Below the pieces are notes generated by a model. It saw only the letters and a program-made list of their open reading frames with translations. It searched no databases and was not told the DNA's origin. DNA of 48,939 nucleotides, from the NCBI GenBank assembly GCA_903847605.1, contig CAINED010000089.1:1-48939 (forward strand), read 5' to 3'. Below are positions 25,182 to 34,044 of this stretch, piece by piece. Made by a program: the position numbers and the translations under genes. The stretch is from an uncultured Hyphomicrobiales bacterium. Lineage in GTDB: Bacteria > Pseudomonadota > Alphaproteobacteria > Rhizobiales > Beijerinckiaceae. Every line of letters starts with the position of its first letter. The stretch's first letter is position 1.

Positions 25182-25227
25182 GGCGTGTCCCGAAAAAGTT
25201 GCATGACTTTTTCGCAAAGGACACGCC
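25182..25227. repeat. long palindromic element between soxR and soxT
   Basis: GGCGTGTCC (25182-25190) pairs with GGACACGCC (25219-25227), and inside it AAAAAGT (25193-25199) pairs with ACTTTTT (25206-25212) around TGCATG. It may attenuate soxT or act as an mRNA stability element; it resembles common rhizobial intergenic palindromes. Confidence 0.6.
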
Positions 25228-25302
25228 GCATCGAATTGCGGCGCGTTCTCTCGCGACTGGACGAAATTCTTCCGGTCGGAAAGCGCGCCAGCGGGAGGAA
25301 GA

Positions 25303-26388
25303 ATGCCCGGCTGGGCCATCGCCATCTGCGGATTTCTGATCGGCTGCGCCGCGGGCTATGCCGTGCATCGCGGCAAGCTTTGCTCGTTCGGGGCCATCGA
25401 GGATGCGCTCATCGGGCGCGACTGGCGGCGCATGAAGACGTTCGCGCTGGCGCTCGCCATCGCGCTGGCGCTCACACAGGCGATGACCATTGCCGGCCTG
25501 TTCGATCCCGCGCAATCGACCTATGTCCCCGCGCAAGTTGCTTTTGTTTCGGTCGTCCTCGGCTCGGTGGTCTTCGGTCTCGGCATGGCCTTTGTCGGCA
25601 CCTGCGCCTTCGGCTCTCTCGTCAGGCTGGGCGGCGGCGACCTGCGCAGTCTCATTTCGATGCTACTCTTCGGCATTGTCGCCTATGCGACTTTGCGCGG
25701 CGTGCTGTCGCCGCTGCGCGTCGATGTGCTCGAAAAAATCAACACGCCCATGCCGGGCGGCGCGCCTTCCGACTTCGCCTCGTTGCTGTCTCGTGTATTC
25801 GCTTTCGACATTCGCCTGTTGCTGAGCGTCGTGTGCGCCCTCGCGCTTAGCATCTGGGCGCTCGCGGATGCGCGCCTGCGCAAGTCGAAACGGCTCTTGC
25901 TCGCCGGATGCGTGCTCGGCCTCGGCGTCGCTGCGGGCTGGGCGATCACGGGTCCGCTTGCCGATCCGTTCGATGAACATATCCGCGTGCGCAGCCTCAC
26001 CTTTGTCGGCCCCGTGGCGCGGGCTCTTTTCGGCGTCATTGGCAATCACGCGGAATGGCTCGACTTCGGCGCGATGAGCGTGCCGGGCGTCGTATTCGGC
26101 GCGTTTCTGCATGCGCGGCTGAATGATGAATTCCGCTGGGAAGCCTATGACGACCATCACGAGATGCGCCGCCATCTCACGGGCGCAGCGCTGATGGGTT
26201 TTGGCGGCGTTCTCGCGGGCGGCTGCACGATCGGTCAGGGCCTGACGGCGGGCTCCGTGCTTGCAGTCAGTTGGCCAGTCGCCGTTCTTGGCATGATCGC
26301 CGGCGCGCGGCTCGGCATTGCGATCCTCGTCGAGGGATCGTTTATGGATTTTTTGCGCCAGCGCTTTGCGGCGCGCGGCGCGGAATAG
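25303..26388 (+). CDS. soxT: YeeE/YedE-family sulfur compound transporter (SoxT-like)
   Basis: 361 residues, about 9-10 membrane helices. Family members such as TsuA carry thiosulfate across the inner membrane through conserved cysteines. Seen: RGKLCSFGAIEDAL near residue 23, VGTCAFGSLVRLGGGDLRSL near 97, and the family signature GGVLAGGCTIGQGLTAGSV near 305. The cytoplasmic loop about 205-290 is long. GGGAGGAAG precedes the ATG. It lies downstream of soxS-soxR but after a 142-base gap with a strong palindrome. The name follows sox-locus usage; the substrate (thiosulfate or other sulfur species) is inferred. Confidence 0.85.
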   Translation: MPGWAIAICGFLIGCAAGYAVHRGKLCSFGAIEDALIGRDWRRMKTFALALAIALALTQAMTIAGLFDPAQSTYVPAQVAFVSVVLGSVVFGLGMAFVGTCAFGSLVRLGGGDLRSLISMLLFGIVAYATLRGVLSPLRVDVLEKINTPMPGGAPSDFASLLSRVFAFDIRLLLSVVCALALSIWALADARLRKSKRLLLAGCVLGLGVAAGWAITGPLADPFDEHIRVRSLTFVGPVARALFGVIGNHAEWLDFGAMSVPGVVFGAFLHARLNDEFRWEAYDDHHEMRRHLTGAALMGFGGVLAGGCTIGQGLTAGSVLAVSWPVAVLGMIAGARLGIAILVEGSFMDFLRQRFAARGAE

Positions 26389-27423
26389 CTATTTCGCCGC
26401 CTGCTGCTGCTTGAGCATATCGAGCGCGACATCGACGATCATGTCTTCCTGACCGCCGACCATGCGGCGCTTGCCGAGTTCCGTGAGGATCGAGCGCGTG
26501 TCGACGCCGTAGAGTTTCGATGCGTTTTCCGCATGGCGCAGGAAGCTCGAATAGACGCCGGCATAGCCGAGCGACAGCGATTCTCTATCCACGCGTACCG
26601 GGCGATCCTGCAGCGGGCGCACGAGATCGTCGGCGGCATCCATCAGCTTGTTGAGGTCGCATCCCGTGGGAATCCCCATGCGCTCGAGAACGGCGACCAG
26701 CGCTTCGAGCGGCGCATTGCCCGCGCCCGCGCCCATGCCGGCGAGCGAAGCGTCGACGCGGACCGCGCCTGCTTCAATTCCTGCCGTCGCATTGGCAACG
26801 CCGAGCGTGAGATTATGATGGGTGTGCACCCCGATCTCCGTCTCCGGCTTCAGAGCCTCGCGAAACGCCTTCGCGCGTTCGAAATATTGACCCGGCAAAA
26901 GCGCGCCAGCGGAATCGGTGATGTAGACGCATTCCGCGCCATAGCTCTCCATGAGCCTTGCCTGCACGACGAGATTTTCTGTCGGCGTCATATGCGCCAT
27001 CATCAAAAAACCGATCGTGTCCATGCCCATCTTGCGCGCTGCCTCGATATGCTGTGCGGCGACATCGGCCTCGGTGCAATGGGTCGCGATGCGCACGCTG
27101 CGCGCGCCGCGTTCATAGGCTTCCTTGAGGTCGTGCAACGTGCCGATGCCCGGGATGAGCAGCACGGTGACAACCGCGTGCTTCAACTCCTGCGCAACCG
27201 TGCCGATCCAGTCGGTGTCATCATTCGAGCCGAAGCCGTAATTGAACGAAGAGCCGTTGATGCCGTCGCCATGGCAGATTTCGACTGCGTCCACTTTCGC
27301 ATCGTCGAGGGCGCGCGCGATCGCGCGCACCGCGTCCATGCCATATTGATGGCGGATCGCGTGCATGCCGTCGCGCAGCGTCACGTCCTGGATATAGATC
27401 TTTTTCTTGTTCGGGCGCGCCAT
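26389..27423 (-). CDS. dmpG: 4-hydroxy-2-oxovalerate aldolase
   Basis: 344 residues, HMGL-like TIM barrel. Splits 4-hydroxy-2-oxovalerate to pyruvate and acetaldehyde, the last step of meta cleavage. Seen: the N-terminal [17 protein letters not shown] with the metal-binding Asp and catalytic His, [32 protein letters not shown], and the metal site [15 protein letters not shown]; the C-terminal communication domain is present. Its ATG overlaps the dmpF stop (ATGA), which fits the known DmpFG complex where acetaldehyde is channelled between the two. Confidence 0.95.
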   Translation of the reverse strand: MARPNKKKIYIQDVTLRDGMHAIRHQYGMDAVRAIARALDDAKVDAVEICHGDGINGSSFNYGFGSNDDTDWIGTVAQELKHAVVTVLLIPGIGTLHDLKEAYERGARSVRIATHCTEADVAAQHIEAARKMGMDTIGFLMMAHMTPTENLVVQARLMESYGAECVYITDSAGALLPGQYFERAKAFREALKPETEIGVHTHHNLTLGVANATAGIEAGAVRVDASLAGMGAGAGNAPLEALVAVLERMGIPTGCDLNKLMDAADDLVRPLQDRPVRVDRESLSLGYAGVYSSFLRHAENASKLYGVDTRSILTELGKRRMVGGQEDMIVDVALDMLKQQQAAK

Positions 27424-28364
27424 CACGCCGGCTCCTTCTGCAATTGCTTCGCGGCCCACAAATCCGCCGTCGCCAGCGCCGCCGATGTCATGATGTCGAG
27501 ATTGCCGGCATAGGCGGGCAGGTAATGCGCCGCGCCCTCGACTTCGAGAAATACCGTAGTCTTGAGGCCGGAGGCGAGGCCGATGCCGGGAATGCGCACC
27601 GGCGCATTGTCGCCGATATGCTCGAACTGCACTTTCTGCTTCAGGCGATAGCCGGGCACGTAATCGCGCACCGCTTTTTCCATATCGAGAATGGATTTCT
27701 CGATGGCCTCCTGCGTGCCGCCCTGCGAGAGCGTGAACACGGTCGAGCGCATCATCAGCGGCGGCTCGGCGGGATTGAGCACGATGATCGCCTTGCCACG
27801 TTCCGCGCCACCAACCGTTTCGATGGCTTTCGATGTCGTCTCGGTGAATTCGTCGATGTTCGCGCGCGTGCCCGGCCCAGCCGATTTCGAGGCGATGGAA
27901 GAAACGATTTCGCCGTAGACGACGCGATCTGTCGCGCGGCGCACGGCGTGAACGATGGGGATCGTCGCCTGTCCGCCGCATGTCACCATGTTGACGTTGG
28001 GCTCGTCGAGATTCTGTTCGAGGTTCACAACCGGCACGGTGAAGGGACCGATGGCGGCCGGCGTGAGATCGATGATCTTCTTGCCATCCTTGCGCAGCAG
28101 CGCATCGTTAGCGATATGCGCGCGCGCCGAGGTCGCGTCGAAGACAATGCCGATTTCCCTGTATTCCGGCATCTTGCGCAGGCCCGCGACGCCTTCATGC
28201 GTGGCCGCAAAGCCCAGCCGCCTTGCGCGGGCAAGACCATCTGATTCCGGATCGATGCCGACCATGACCGACATTTCGAGATTTTTCGCCGTGCGCATGA
28301 TCTTGATCATGAGATCGGCGCCGATATTGCCGGAGCCGACGATGGCGCATTTGATTTTGGACAT
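27423..28364 (-). CDS. dmpF: acetaldehyde dehydrogenase (acylating)
   Basis: 313 residues. Converts acetaldehyde, NAD and CoA to acetyl-CoA in complex with the aldolase. N-terminal Rossmann motif [14 protein letters not shown] near residue 9; catalytic Cys in [14 protein letters not shown] near 127; C-terminal [14 protein letters not shown] at 28364 opens the fold ([12 protein letters not shown]). It follows dmpH after a 119-base gap containing repeat copy 2. Confidence 0.95.
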   Translation of the reverse strand: MSKIKCAIVGSGNIGADLMIKIMRTAKNLEMSVMVGIDPESDGLARARRLGFAATHEGVAGLRKMPEYREIGIVFDATSARAHIANDALLRKDGKKIIDLTPAAIGPFTVPVVNLEQNLDEPNVNMVTCGGQATIPIVHAVRRATDRVVYGEIVSSIASKSAGPGTRANIDEFTETTSKAIETVGGAERGKAIIVLNPAEPPLMMRSTVFTLSQGGTQEAIEKSILDMEKAVRDYVPGYRLKQKVQFEHIGDNAPVRIPGIGLASGLKTTVFLEVEGAAHYLPAYAGNLDIMTSAALATADLWAAKQLQKEPA

Positions 28365-28380
28365 AAGCTTTCTCGATGCT

Positions 28381-28470
28381 GTCATTCCGGTCGCAGCGAA
28401 GCGGAGAGCCGGGACCGTCTGATCATATTCAGCTGCGCGATCCCGGATAACCGCCTTGCGGTTTCCGGGA
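28381..28470. repeat. interspersed palindromic repeat, copy 2
   Basis: Located in the dmpH-dmpF gap. The first module (28381-28416) matches copy 1 at 2928-2963 in about 30 of 36 bases (core AGCGAAGCG, end AGAGCCGGGACC). The second module is a hairpin TCCCGG (28441-28446) / CCGGGA (28465-28470) with an inner AACCGC/GCGGTT stem, equivalent to 3018-3043. Inside an operon it could reduce read-through from dmpH to dmpF. Confidence 0.65.
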
Positions 28471-28483
28471 TAACATTGTCAGG

Positions 28484-29344
28484 TCAGGCCCGCGTCGTGA
28501 ATGACACGCGGCCCATCTTTTCCATTTCCATCTCGACATGCTGGTTCGGCGACAGCCCTTCCGCTGCCGTCGCCCCACCTGCCATCACGATCCAGCCGGT
28601 CTGCAAGGGTTCGCCCGCTTCTGCAGCAAAGCGCGCGGCGGCGACGAGCGAGCGCAGCGGATGGCCCATGATAGCCGCCGTCGAGCCGATCTGCACCGGC
28701 TTGCCGTCAAAGTTCAGCACGAGGCCGAGATTGGAGAAGTCGAAATCAGGCTTCACCCAGGGCCCCGTGACGAAGCCAGAGGAGGAAGCATTATCTGCCA
28801 CGACGTCGCCGAGCGAGAATTTGAAATTGTCGTAGCGCGAGTCGATGATTTCGAGCGCCGGCGCTATCGCTTCCACCGCATCCATCGCCTGCATCGGCGT
28901 GACCAGGCCGAACAGCGGACGCTTCAGCAGAAAAGCGATTTCCGGTTCGACGCGCGGATGGATGAAGCGCGAGAAATCCATCGGAGCCCCTTCCTCGACG
29001 ATCATCCCCGACGTCAGCCGGCCCCAGATCATGTCGGAGATGCCCATCTGCACGATCTTCGCGCGGCTGGTGAAACCCATCTTGATACCGACGCGGCGCT
29101 CGCCACGGCGCACGCGCAGGGCGATAGCCTGACGCTGCACTTCATAGGCTTCCGCCAGAGTGAGCTCGACGCTGTCGGATATCTGCGTCGTCGCCTGCAC
29201 GTTACGTGCGGCATCGTCGAGCGTACGCGCGATCATCGAGATATTCGGCTTCGCACGGCGTGAAGCGCTGGCGGCCTTCTTCTTGTCAGATTTCCTCTCG
29301 GCGGGCTTTGCGACGGATTTCTTCGAGGGTTTCTTCGTTGCCAT
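28484..29344 (-). CDS. dmpH: 2-oxo-3-hexenedioate (4-oxalocrotonate) decarboxylase
   Basis: 286 residues, hydratase/decarboxylase family of the fumarylacetoacetase fold. Removes CO2 from 4-oxalocrotonate to give 2-oxopent-4-enoate for the neighbouring hydratase. Seen: GIKMGFTSRAKIVQMGI near residue 88, the metal site HPRVEPEIAFLLKRPL near 128, and ALEIIDSRYDNFKFSLGDVVADNASSSGFV. The first 33 residues form a lysine- and alanine-rich tail (KKPSKKSVAKPAERKSDKKK) not usual for DmpH; a later in-frame ATG (MIARTLDD, near residue 37) would give the normal N-terminus. Paralogous to the next gene. Confidence 0.88.
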   Translation of the reverse strand: MATKKPSKKSVAKPAERKSDKKKAASASRRAKPNISMIARTLDDAARNVQATTQISDSVELTLAEAYEVQRQAIALRVRRGERRVGIKMGFTSRAKIVQMGISDMIWGRLTSGMIVEEGAPMDFSRFIHPRVEPEIAFLLKRPLFGLVTPMQAMDAVEAIAPALEIIDSRYDNFKFSLGDVVADNASSSGFVTGPWVKPDFDFSNLGLVLNFDGKPVQIGSTAAIMGHPLRSLVAAARFAAEAGEPLQTGWIVMAGGATAAEGLSPNQHVEMEMEKMGRVSFTTRA

Positions 29345-29357
29345 GTTCTTCTTCCCC

Positions 29358-30149
29358 TCAGCGGCCGAAATTCGCGCGGACCGAGCCGAGCCCGTTGATG
29401 CGCACTTCGATGACATCGCCTGGCGCAACCGTCACCATCGGTCCCAACGCACCCGTCATGATGGCGTCCCCCGCCTTCAGCGGCGAGCCGACTTCGACCA
29501 TGGTGCGCGCAAGCCAAAGTGCTGCATTCAGCGGATTGCCGAGGCACGCTGCGCCGGCGCCGAAGGAAACCTGCTCGCCGCGCCGCTCCATCACCATGCC
29601 GCACAGACGCCAGTCGACTTCATCGAGCTTCGTCGGACGGCCGCCGAGCACGTAGAGGCCGGACGATGCATTGTCCGCGACCGTATCGAGCAGGCGGATG
29701 TTCCAGTTCTCGATGCGGCTGCCGACGATCTCGATGGACGGCAGCGCATAGGCGACGGCGGACATCACGTCGGTGAGCGTCAGTTGCTCGTGATCGAGAT
29801 CCTTGCCGAGCACGAGCGTGATCTCGCCTTCGACCTTCGGCTGCATGAGGCGCGACAGCGCGATTTCCTCGCCATCGGGGATTTCCATGTCGGCGTAGAG
29901 CATGCCGAAGTCCGGCGAGTCGACGCCGAGCTGTTTCTGCACCGCCTTGGACGTAAGGCCGATCTTGCGGCCGGAGAGGCGGCGGCCCTTTTTCAGATAA
30001 TATTTCGTATTGGCGTTCTGCACGGCATAGGCGGCAGCCACGCCGCCGTCGGCGAGTTCGTCGCGAATGGGCGCTATGGCGACGCCTGTTTCCGCCGCAT
30101 TGCGCAGCCGCGACGCCAAACCTTCGATCTCGGAATTGGATAGGGTCAT
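29358..30149 (-). CDS. dmpE: 2-oxopent-4-enoate hydratase
   Basis: 263 residues of the MhpD/DmpE type. Adds water to 2-oxopent-4-enoate to give 4-hydroxy-2-oxovalerate, the aldolase substrate. Seen: [25 protein letters not shown], the metal site [16 protein letters not shown], and [31 protein letters not shown]. It lies 13 bases before dmpH, with which DmpE is known to form a complex. An alternative start 22 codons upstream lacks family support. Confidence 0.92.
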   Translation of the reverse strand: MTLSNSEIEGLASRLRNAAETGVAIAPIRDELADGGVAAAYAVQNANTKYYLKKGRRLSGRKIGLTSKAVQKQLGVDSPDFGMLYADMEIPDGEEIALSRLMQPKVEGEITLVLGKDLDHEQLTLTDVMSAVAYALPSIEIVGSRIENWNIRLLDTVADNASSGLYVLGGRPTKLDEVDWRLCGMVMERRGEQVSFGAGAACLGNPLNAALWLARTMVEVGSPLKAGDAIMTGALGPMVTVAPGDVIEVRINGLGSVRANFGR

Positions 30150-30215
30150 ATCGAGCGCTTCCCGCTTGCGATCTTCTATTGCGCGATCATTACCGGACGC
30201 ATACGCCTGCGGCAA

Positions 30216-30911
30216 TCAGGCCGGCCACTCACTGAAGGTGCGAACGTCGATTTCATTGGCCCAGGCGTTGCGCGGTTGGACGTAGAGTCCGTGAAAAACT
30301 TCGGCGATGCCCTCGGGATCGATGAGACGGTCGTGGTTGGCATTGGCGGCGCGCGTACGCGCGGAATCGATGGGACCGTCGATCACGACATGGCCGATAT
30401 GAACGCCTTTCGGGCCAAGCTCGCGCGCCAACGTTTGCGTCAGCGCGCGCAGCCCGTTCTTGGCGACCGCCATCGCGCCAAAGCCGGAAGCCGCGCGCAT
30501 CTGCGCCGCCGAGCCGGTGAAGAGCAACGTGCCCTGTCCGCGTTCCGCCATCGCCTTGCCGGCGGCGCGGGCGACATTGAAAGCCGAGAGGCATCCAGCG
30601 CGCCAAACAGCTTCGAAATCCTCCGCCGTGAAATCGAGGACGGGAGCGATCTTCCACGCTGCGCTGTTGGCGATGGCGATATCGAGCGGCCCAATCTTTT
30701 CGATCTGTTCGACCGCAGCGGCAACTGCGGCAGCATCGGTCACGTCTCCGGCGATGCAGGTAATTCCGCTGTCGTCGCCGAACGTGTCTTTCAGCCTGTC
30801 AGCGTTGCGCGCGAAGGCCGCCACATGCAGTCCGCTCTTGCGAAAACGACGCACCAGCGAAGCGCCGAGGCCCGGGCCTGCGCCCGTGACGAGTGCCGTT
30901 CTAGTCGTCAT
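30216..30911 (-). CDS. SDR-family oxidoreductase, catalytic Tyr replaced
   Basis: 231 residues, short-chain dehydrogenase fold with cofactor motif TGAGPGLG at 10-16 and the NSAA equivalent of NNAG near 82. Ser134 (TGSAAQ) and Lys151 are in the expected places, but the position four before the lysine, usually Tyr, is Met147 (AMAVAK). It may therefore work by another residue, or not be a normal dehydrogenase. It starts 5 bases after the hydrolase gene, so it is part of the meta-pathway operon; its step is unknown. Confidence 0.8.
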   Translation of the reverse strand: MTTRTALVTGAGPGLGASLVRRFRKSGLHVAAFARNADRLKDTFGDDSGITCIAGDVTDAAAVAAAVEQIEKIGPLDIAIANSAAWKIAPVLDFTAEDFEAVWRAGCLSAFNVARAAGKAMAERGQGTLLFTGSAAQMRAASGFGAMAVAKNGLRALTQTLARELGPKGVHIGHVVIDGPIDSARTRAANANHDRLIDPEGIAEVFHGLYVQPRNAWANEIDVRTFSEWPA

Positions 30912-30916
30912 ACCCG

Positions 30917-31777
30917 TTACTCTGCAGCTGTTTGCTTTGCCGCCGCGACCTGCTTCATGAACTGGACGAAAGTGCGCACGATCTCCGGCTCGTGAACCGC
31001 CCATTCGTCCATCGGAATGATGTCGCGATCTTCATCCTGGATCGGCAGTTGATGCAGGATGCTGCCCGCGATCATCTCATGCGCCGCCTTTCCAGAGATG
31101 GAAGAATGCGTCTTGTCGTTGCCGGGAATGACGACAGTCGGGACTTTGATCGATCGTACCTGTGCCTCGGTGAGGCCCATGATCTTCGTGCCCTGTACCG
31201 CCGTGAACAGTTTCAGCCAGTTCTGCATGACGGCGATATAGTCTTTCGGGTCCATGGCCATCAGGCGTTCGTGATTGGCTGGATTGGCGGCAATGCGCTC
31301 CTGGTACTGCTCGGTTGCGCAAACCGCGGCCATGCCGCCTTCCTGAGCGGCCTTGATGTATTGGCCGTAATACTGGTTCGGGAGTCGCCCTTCGGCGAAA
31401 GCGCCGCCGGTGACTCGAAACAGCATCAATCCGCGCACGGCTTCGGGATGGCGCAGGTAGAAAAGCATCGAGGTGCGCGCGCCTGACGACGAACCGCCAA
31501 TGAAGGCGGGCAGCGCGCCAAGCTGGCGCAGCAGTTCGTGGAGATCGTCGGTCCAGATCGGCTCCTCGCCGTCCTCGCCGCCAATCAGAATGTCCGACGC
31601 CCCAGTGTTGCGGCGGTCATGCAGCAGAACGCGATAGCCTTCGGAGGCGATGCTTTTGGCGAGCGGAATGAACTCGTCGTGGCTGCGGCGTCCACCGGGA
31701 ATCAGAGCCACCCAAGGGCCGTTGTCGCCGATAATCTGGTAGCGGATGTTGACGCCGCGGACATTCGCGATTGGCAT
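30917..31777 (-). CDS. alpha/beta hydrolase, meta-cleavage-product-hydrolase-like
   Basis: 286 residues. Nucleophile elbow GGSSSGAR near residue 96; oxyanion segment IPGGRRSHDEF; acid in PGNDKTHSS; C-terminal His in WAVHEPEIV. The position as first gene of the lower meta pathway suggests hydrolysis of a ring-cleavage product or related ester, but the protein is not close enough to DmpD by eye to assert that. GGGGAGG precedes ATG 31777. Divergent from pyrC. Confidence 0.72.
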   Translation of the reverse strand: MPIANVRGVNIRYQIIGDNGPWVALIPGGRRSHDEFIPLAKSIASEGYRVLLHDRRNTGASDILIGGEDGEEPIWTDDLHELLRQLGALPAFIGGSSSGARTSMLFYLRHPEAVRGLMLFRVTGGAFAEGRLPNQYYGQYIKAAQEGGMAAVCATEQYQERIAANPANHERLMAMDPKDYIAVMQNWLKLFTAVQGTKIMGLTEAQVRSIKVPTVVIPGNDKTHSSISGKAAHEMIAGSILHQLPIQDEDRDIIPMDEWAVHEPEIVRTFVQFMKQVAAAKQTAAE

Positions 31778-31920
31778 AAAATCCTCCCCATACAGCCCTG
31801 CGCGGGCCTGCTTTTCGTTGCCATCTCTAACAATTTTTTGCGTCGTCACGCCAGAGGCGCGGCTTGATTCCCCGCCCTCCCCGGAGGAAAAGCAGGAAAC
31901 TGCGAAACCCGAGAGAAAAT

Positions 31921-32955
31921 ATGGACACGATCACCATACGGCGGCCGGATGACTGGCACGTGCATCTGCGCGATGGCGCGGTTCTGAAAGAGGTCGTGCC
32001 CTACACAGCGCAGATGTTCGCCCGGGCCATCGTGATGCCCAATCTCGTGCCTCCGGTCACCACGGCGGCGATGGCGAGCGCCTATCGCGAGCGTATCCGC
32101 GCGGCGATCCCGGCGGGCGTGAGATTTGCGCCGCTGATGACCTGCTATCTTTCCGATGACACAGGCGCCACCGATCTGGTGCACGGGCATCGCGATGGCG
32201 TCTTTACCGCCGCAAAGCTTTACCCGGCCCATGCGACCACCAATTCGCACTTCGGCGTTACTTCGGTCGAAAAAATATATCCCGTGCTCGAAGCCATGGC
32301 GGAAGCCCGAATCCCCCTGCTCATTCATGGCGAGCTGACGCACCAGCACGTCGACATCTTCGACCGCGAGAAGGGCTTCATCGACGAGGTTCTGCTACCC
32401 CTGCTGGCGCGTATTCCCGGTCTGCGGATCGTCCTCGAACACATCACGACGAAGGAAGGGGCCGACGTTGTCCGGGCTCACGCCGACAGAATGGGCGCGA
32501 CGATCACGCCTCAGCATCTTCTCTACAATCGCAACGCCCTGTTTCAGGGCGGATTGCGTCCGCACATGTATTGCCTGCCGGTGCTCAAGCGCGAAACTCA
32601 CCAACTGGCTTTGCGCGAGGCGGCAACGTCCGGAGAGAAGATGTTCTTCCTCGGCACAGACTCGGCGCCGCACCTGCGTCATTTGAAAGAAGCGGCCTGC
32701 GGTTGTGCGGGCGTGTTCAGCGCGCCGGTCGCGATCCAGGCCTATCTGCGCGTCTTCGCGGAAGAAAATGCCCTCGACAGGTTCGAGGCCTTTGCCTCGC
32801 TCAACGGTCCCGCGTTCTATGGTCTGCCCGTCAACGAGGAGCGCGTCACATATCGCAAGCGCGAGCCGTTCTCGCCGACGCCGGTCAGGATCGGCAATGA
32901 AGGCGAGATCGTCTCGCTGTTCGATGGCGAGAACGTGGAATGGGTGGCAGTGTGA
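31921..32955 (+). CDS. pyrC: dihydroorotase, class II
   Basis: 344 residues, zinc amidohydrolase of pyrimidine synthesis converting carbamoyl aspartate to dihydroorotate. Metal-binding DDWHVHLRDG near residue 10, carbamylated lysine in AAKLYPAHATTNS near 98, His in LIHGELTH and LEHITTK, and Asp in LGTDSAPHLRHLKE. The short homodimeric class found in gammaproteobacteria and some alphaproteobacteria. Ends exactly where the opposing DMT gene ends. Confidence 0.95.
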   Translation: MDTITIRRPDDWHVHLRDGAVLKEVVPYTAQMFARAIVMPNLVPPVTTAAMASAYRERIRAAIPAGVRFAPLMTCYLSDDTGATDLVHGHRDGVFTAAKLYPAHATTNSHFGVTSVEKIYPVLEAMAEARIPLLIHGELTHQHVDIFDREKGFIDEVLLPLLARIPGLRIVLEHITTKEGADVVRAHADRMGATITPQHLLYNRNALFQGGLRPHMYCLPVLKRETHQLALREAATSGEKMFFLGTDSAPHLRHLKEAACGCAGVFSAPVAIQAYLRVFAEENALDRFEAFASLNGPAFYGLPVNEERVTYRKREPFSPTPVRIGNEGEIVSLFDGENVEWVAV

Positions 32956-33897
32956 TCAGTGCGCGCCCTGACGCGACGTGATCGCAATCCCGATCGCCAC
33001 CATGACCATGCCGACGATGTGGTAGTAAGCGAGCGCCTCGCCGAGGAAGGCGATTGCGAGGATCACGGTAAATACCGGGATCAGGTGCAGGAATAGCGCG
33101 GCGCGCGTCACGCCCATCATGCGAATACCGCGATTCCAGAGCAGGGTTGCGATGACGCTGGAAAAGACCGCAAGTGTCAGCACGGTTCCCACGGTTTCGG
33201 GCGTCGGCCTGAAGCTGCGCACAAAAAATGTCTCGTAAAGATAAAGCGGCAGAACGAAGATTGCGCCGAGGCCTATCAGGACGAGAACCATCACGCGCGT
33301 GTCGATACTGCGCGGCACCTTGCGCAGCAATACGGCGTAGAAGGCCCAGAAGAAATAAGCGCAGGTTACGATGAGATCGCCGATGTTGAGTTCGAGGCGC
33401 AATAGCCGCTCGAACGAGCCATCCGAGATCAGGAACAGTACACCCGCCAGCGAAATGACGACGCCCAAGGCCTGCACGCCGGTAAACCGGTCGCGGAACA
33501 GGAGCCACGCCACAAGGATGATGAAGACTGGCTCTACGGAGTTTATAACTGCCGCGTTGATCGCAATCGTATATTGCAGGGCGAGGAACAGCAGCGCATT
33601 GCCGCCCACCCACAAGAGCGCCGCCTGAAGCGAAAGTATGCCCAGATGCTCCCGCACAAGGCTCCATTGCGCAATGAACGGGCGTATCGCGAATGGCAGC
33701 AAGATGAAAAAGGATGCCATATTGCGCCAGAAGGCGAGGCCCATTGGCGGCGCATCGTTCCGGACGTAGCGCACGAGTATCGTCGTCGCGCCCCAGCAGA
33801 ACATGGCGACGACGACGCAAACGACAGGAGATGTGAGGAATGCGACAATTGAATTCGGCGACTTTGCTTCTACCGGACCAGTTGAATTCTGGGACAT
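32956..33897 (-). CDS. DMT-family (EamA) membrane transporter
   Basis: 313 residues with ten predicted hydrophobic helices in two EamA repeats (about 25-155 and 170-305). Seen: FCWGATTILVRYVRNDAPPMGLAFWRN near residue 34 and NSVEPVFIILVAWLLFRDRFTGVQALGVVISLAGVLFL, the typical end of repeat 1. Drug/metabolite or amino-acid exporter of the inner membrane; the substrate is unknown. The stop codon abuts that of pyrC. Confidence 0.85.
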   Translation of the reverse strand: MSQNSTGPVEAKSPNSIVAFLTSPVVCVVVAMFCWGATTILVRYVRNDAPPMGLAFWRNMASFFILLPFAIRPFIAQWSLVREHLGILSLQAALLWVGGNALLFLALQYTIAINAAVINSVEPVFIILVAWLLFRDRFTGVQALGVVISLAGVLFLISDGSFERLLRLELNIGDLIVTCAYFFWAFYAVLLRKVPRSIDTRVMVLVLIGLGAIFVLPLYLYETFFVRSFRPTPETVGTVLTLAVFSSVIATLLWNRGIRMMGVTRAALFLHLIPVFTVILAIAFLGEALAYYHIVGMVMVAIGIAITSRQGAH

Positions 33898-34044
33898 TGC
33901 GCTCTTGCTTCCATCCGGCAGTCTGACGACCGGCGTACGGGCTTGTAGCGGCCGTTATCAAGCCCGTCCAGCTTGACGCCGATTGGCGGCTTGAAGGTTC
34001 GCTTGCAACGGCGGATAAACGTCAAAACAGCTGCTGGAGGAAAC

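Noticed and set aside
26533..27513. 326-codon open frame antisense to dmpG
   Set aside because: Composition-driven shadow; the aldolase reading is complete.
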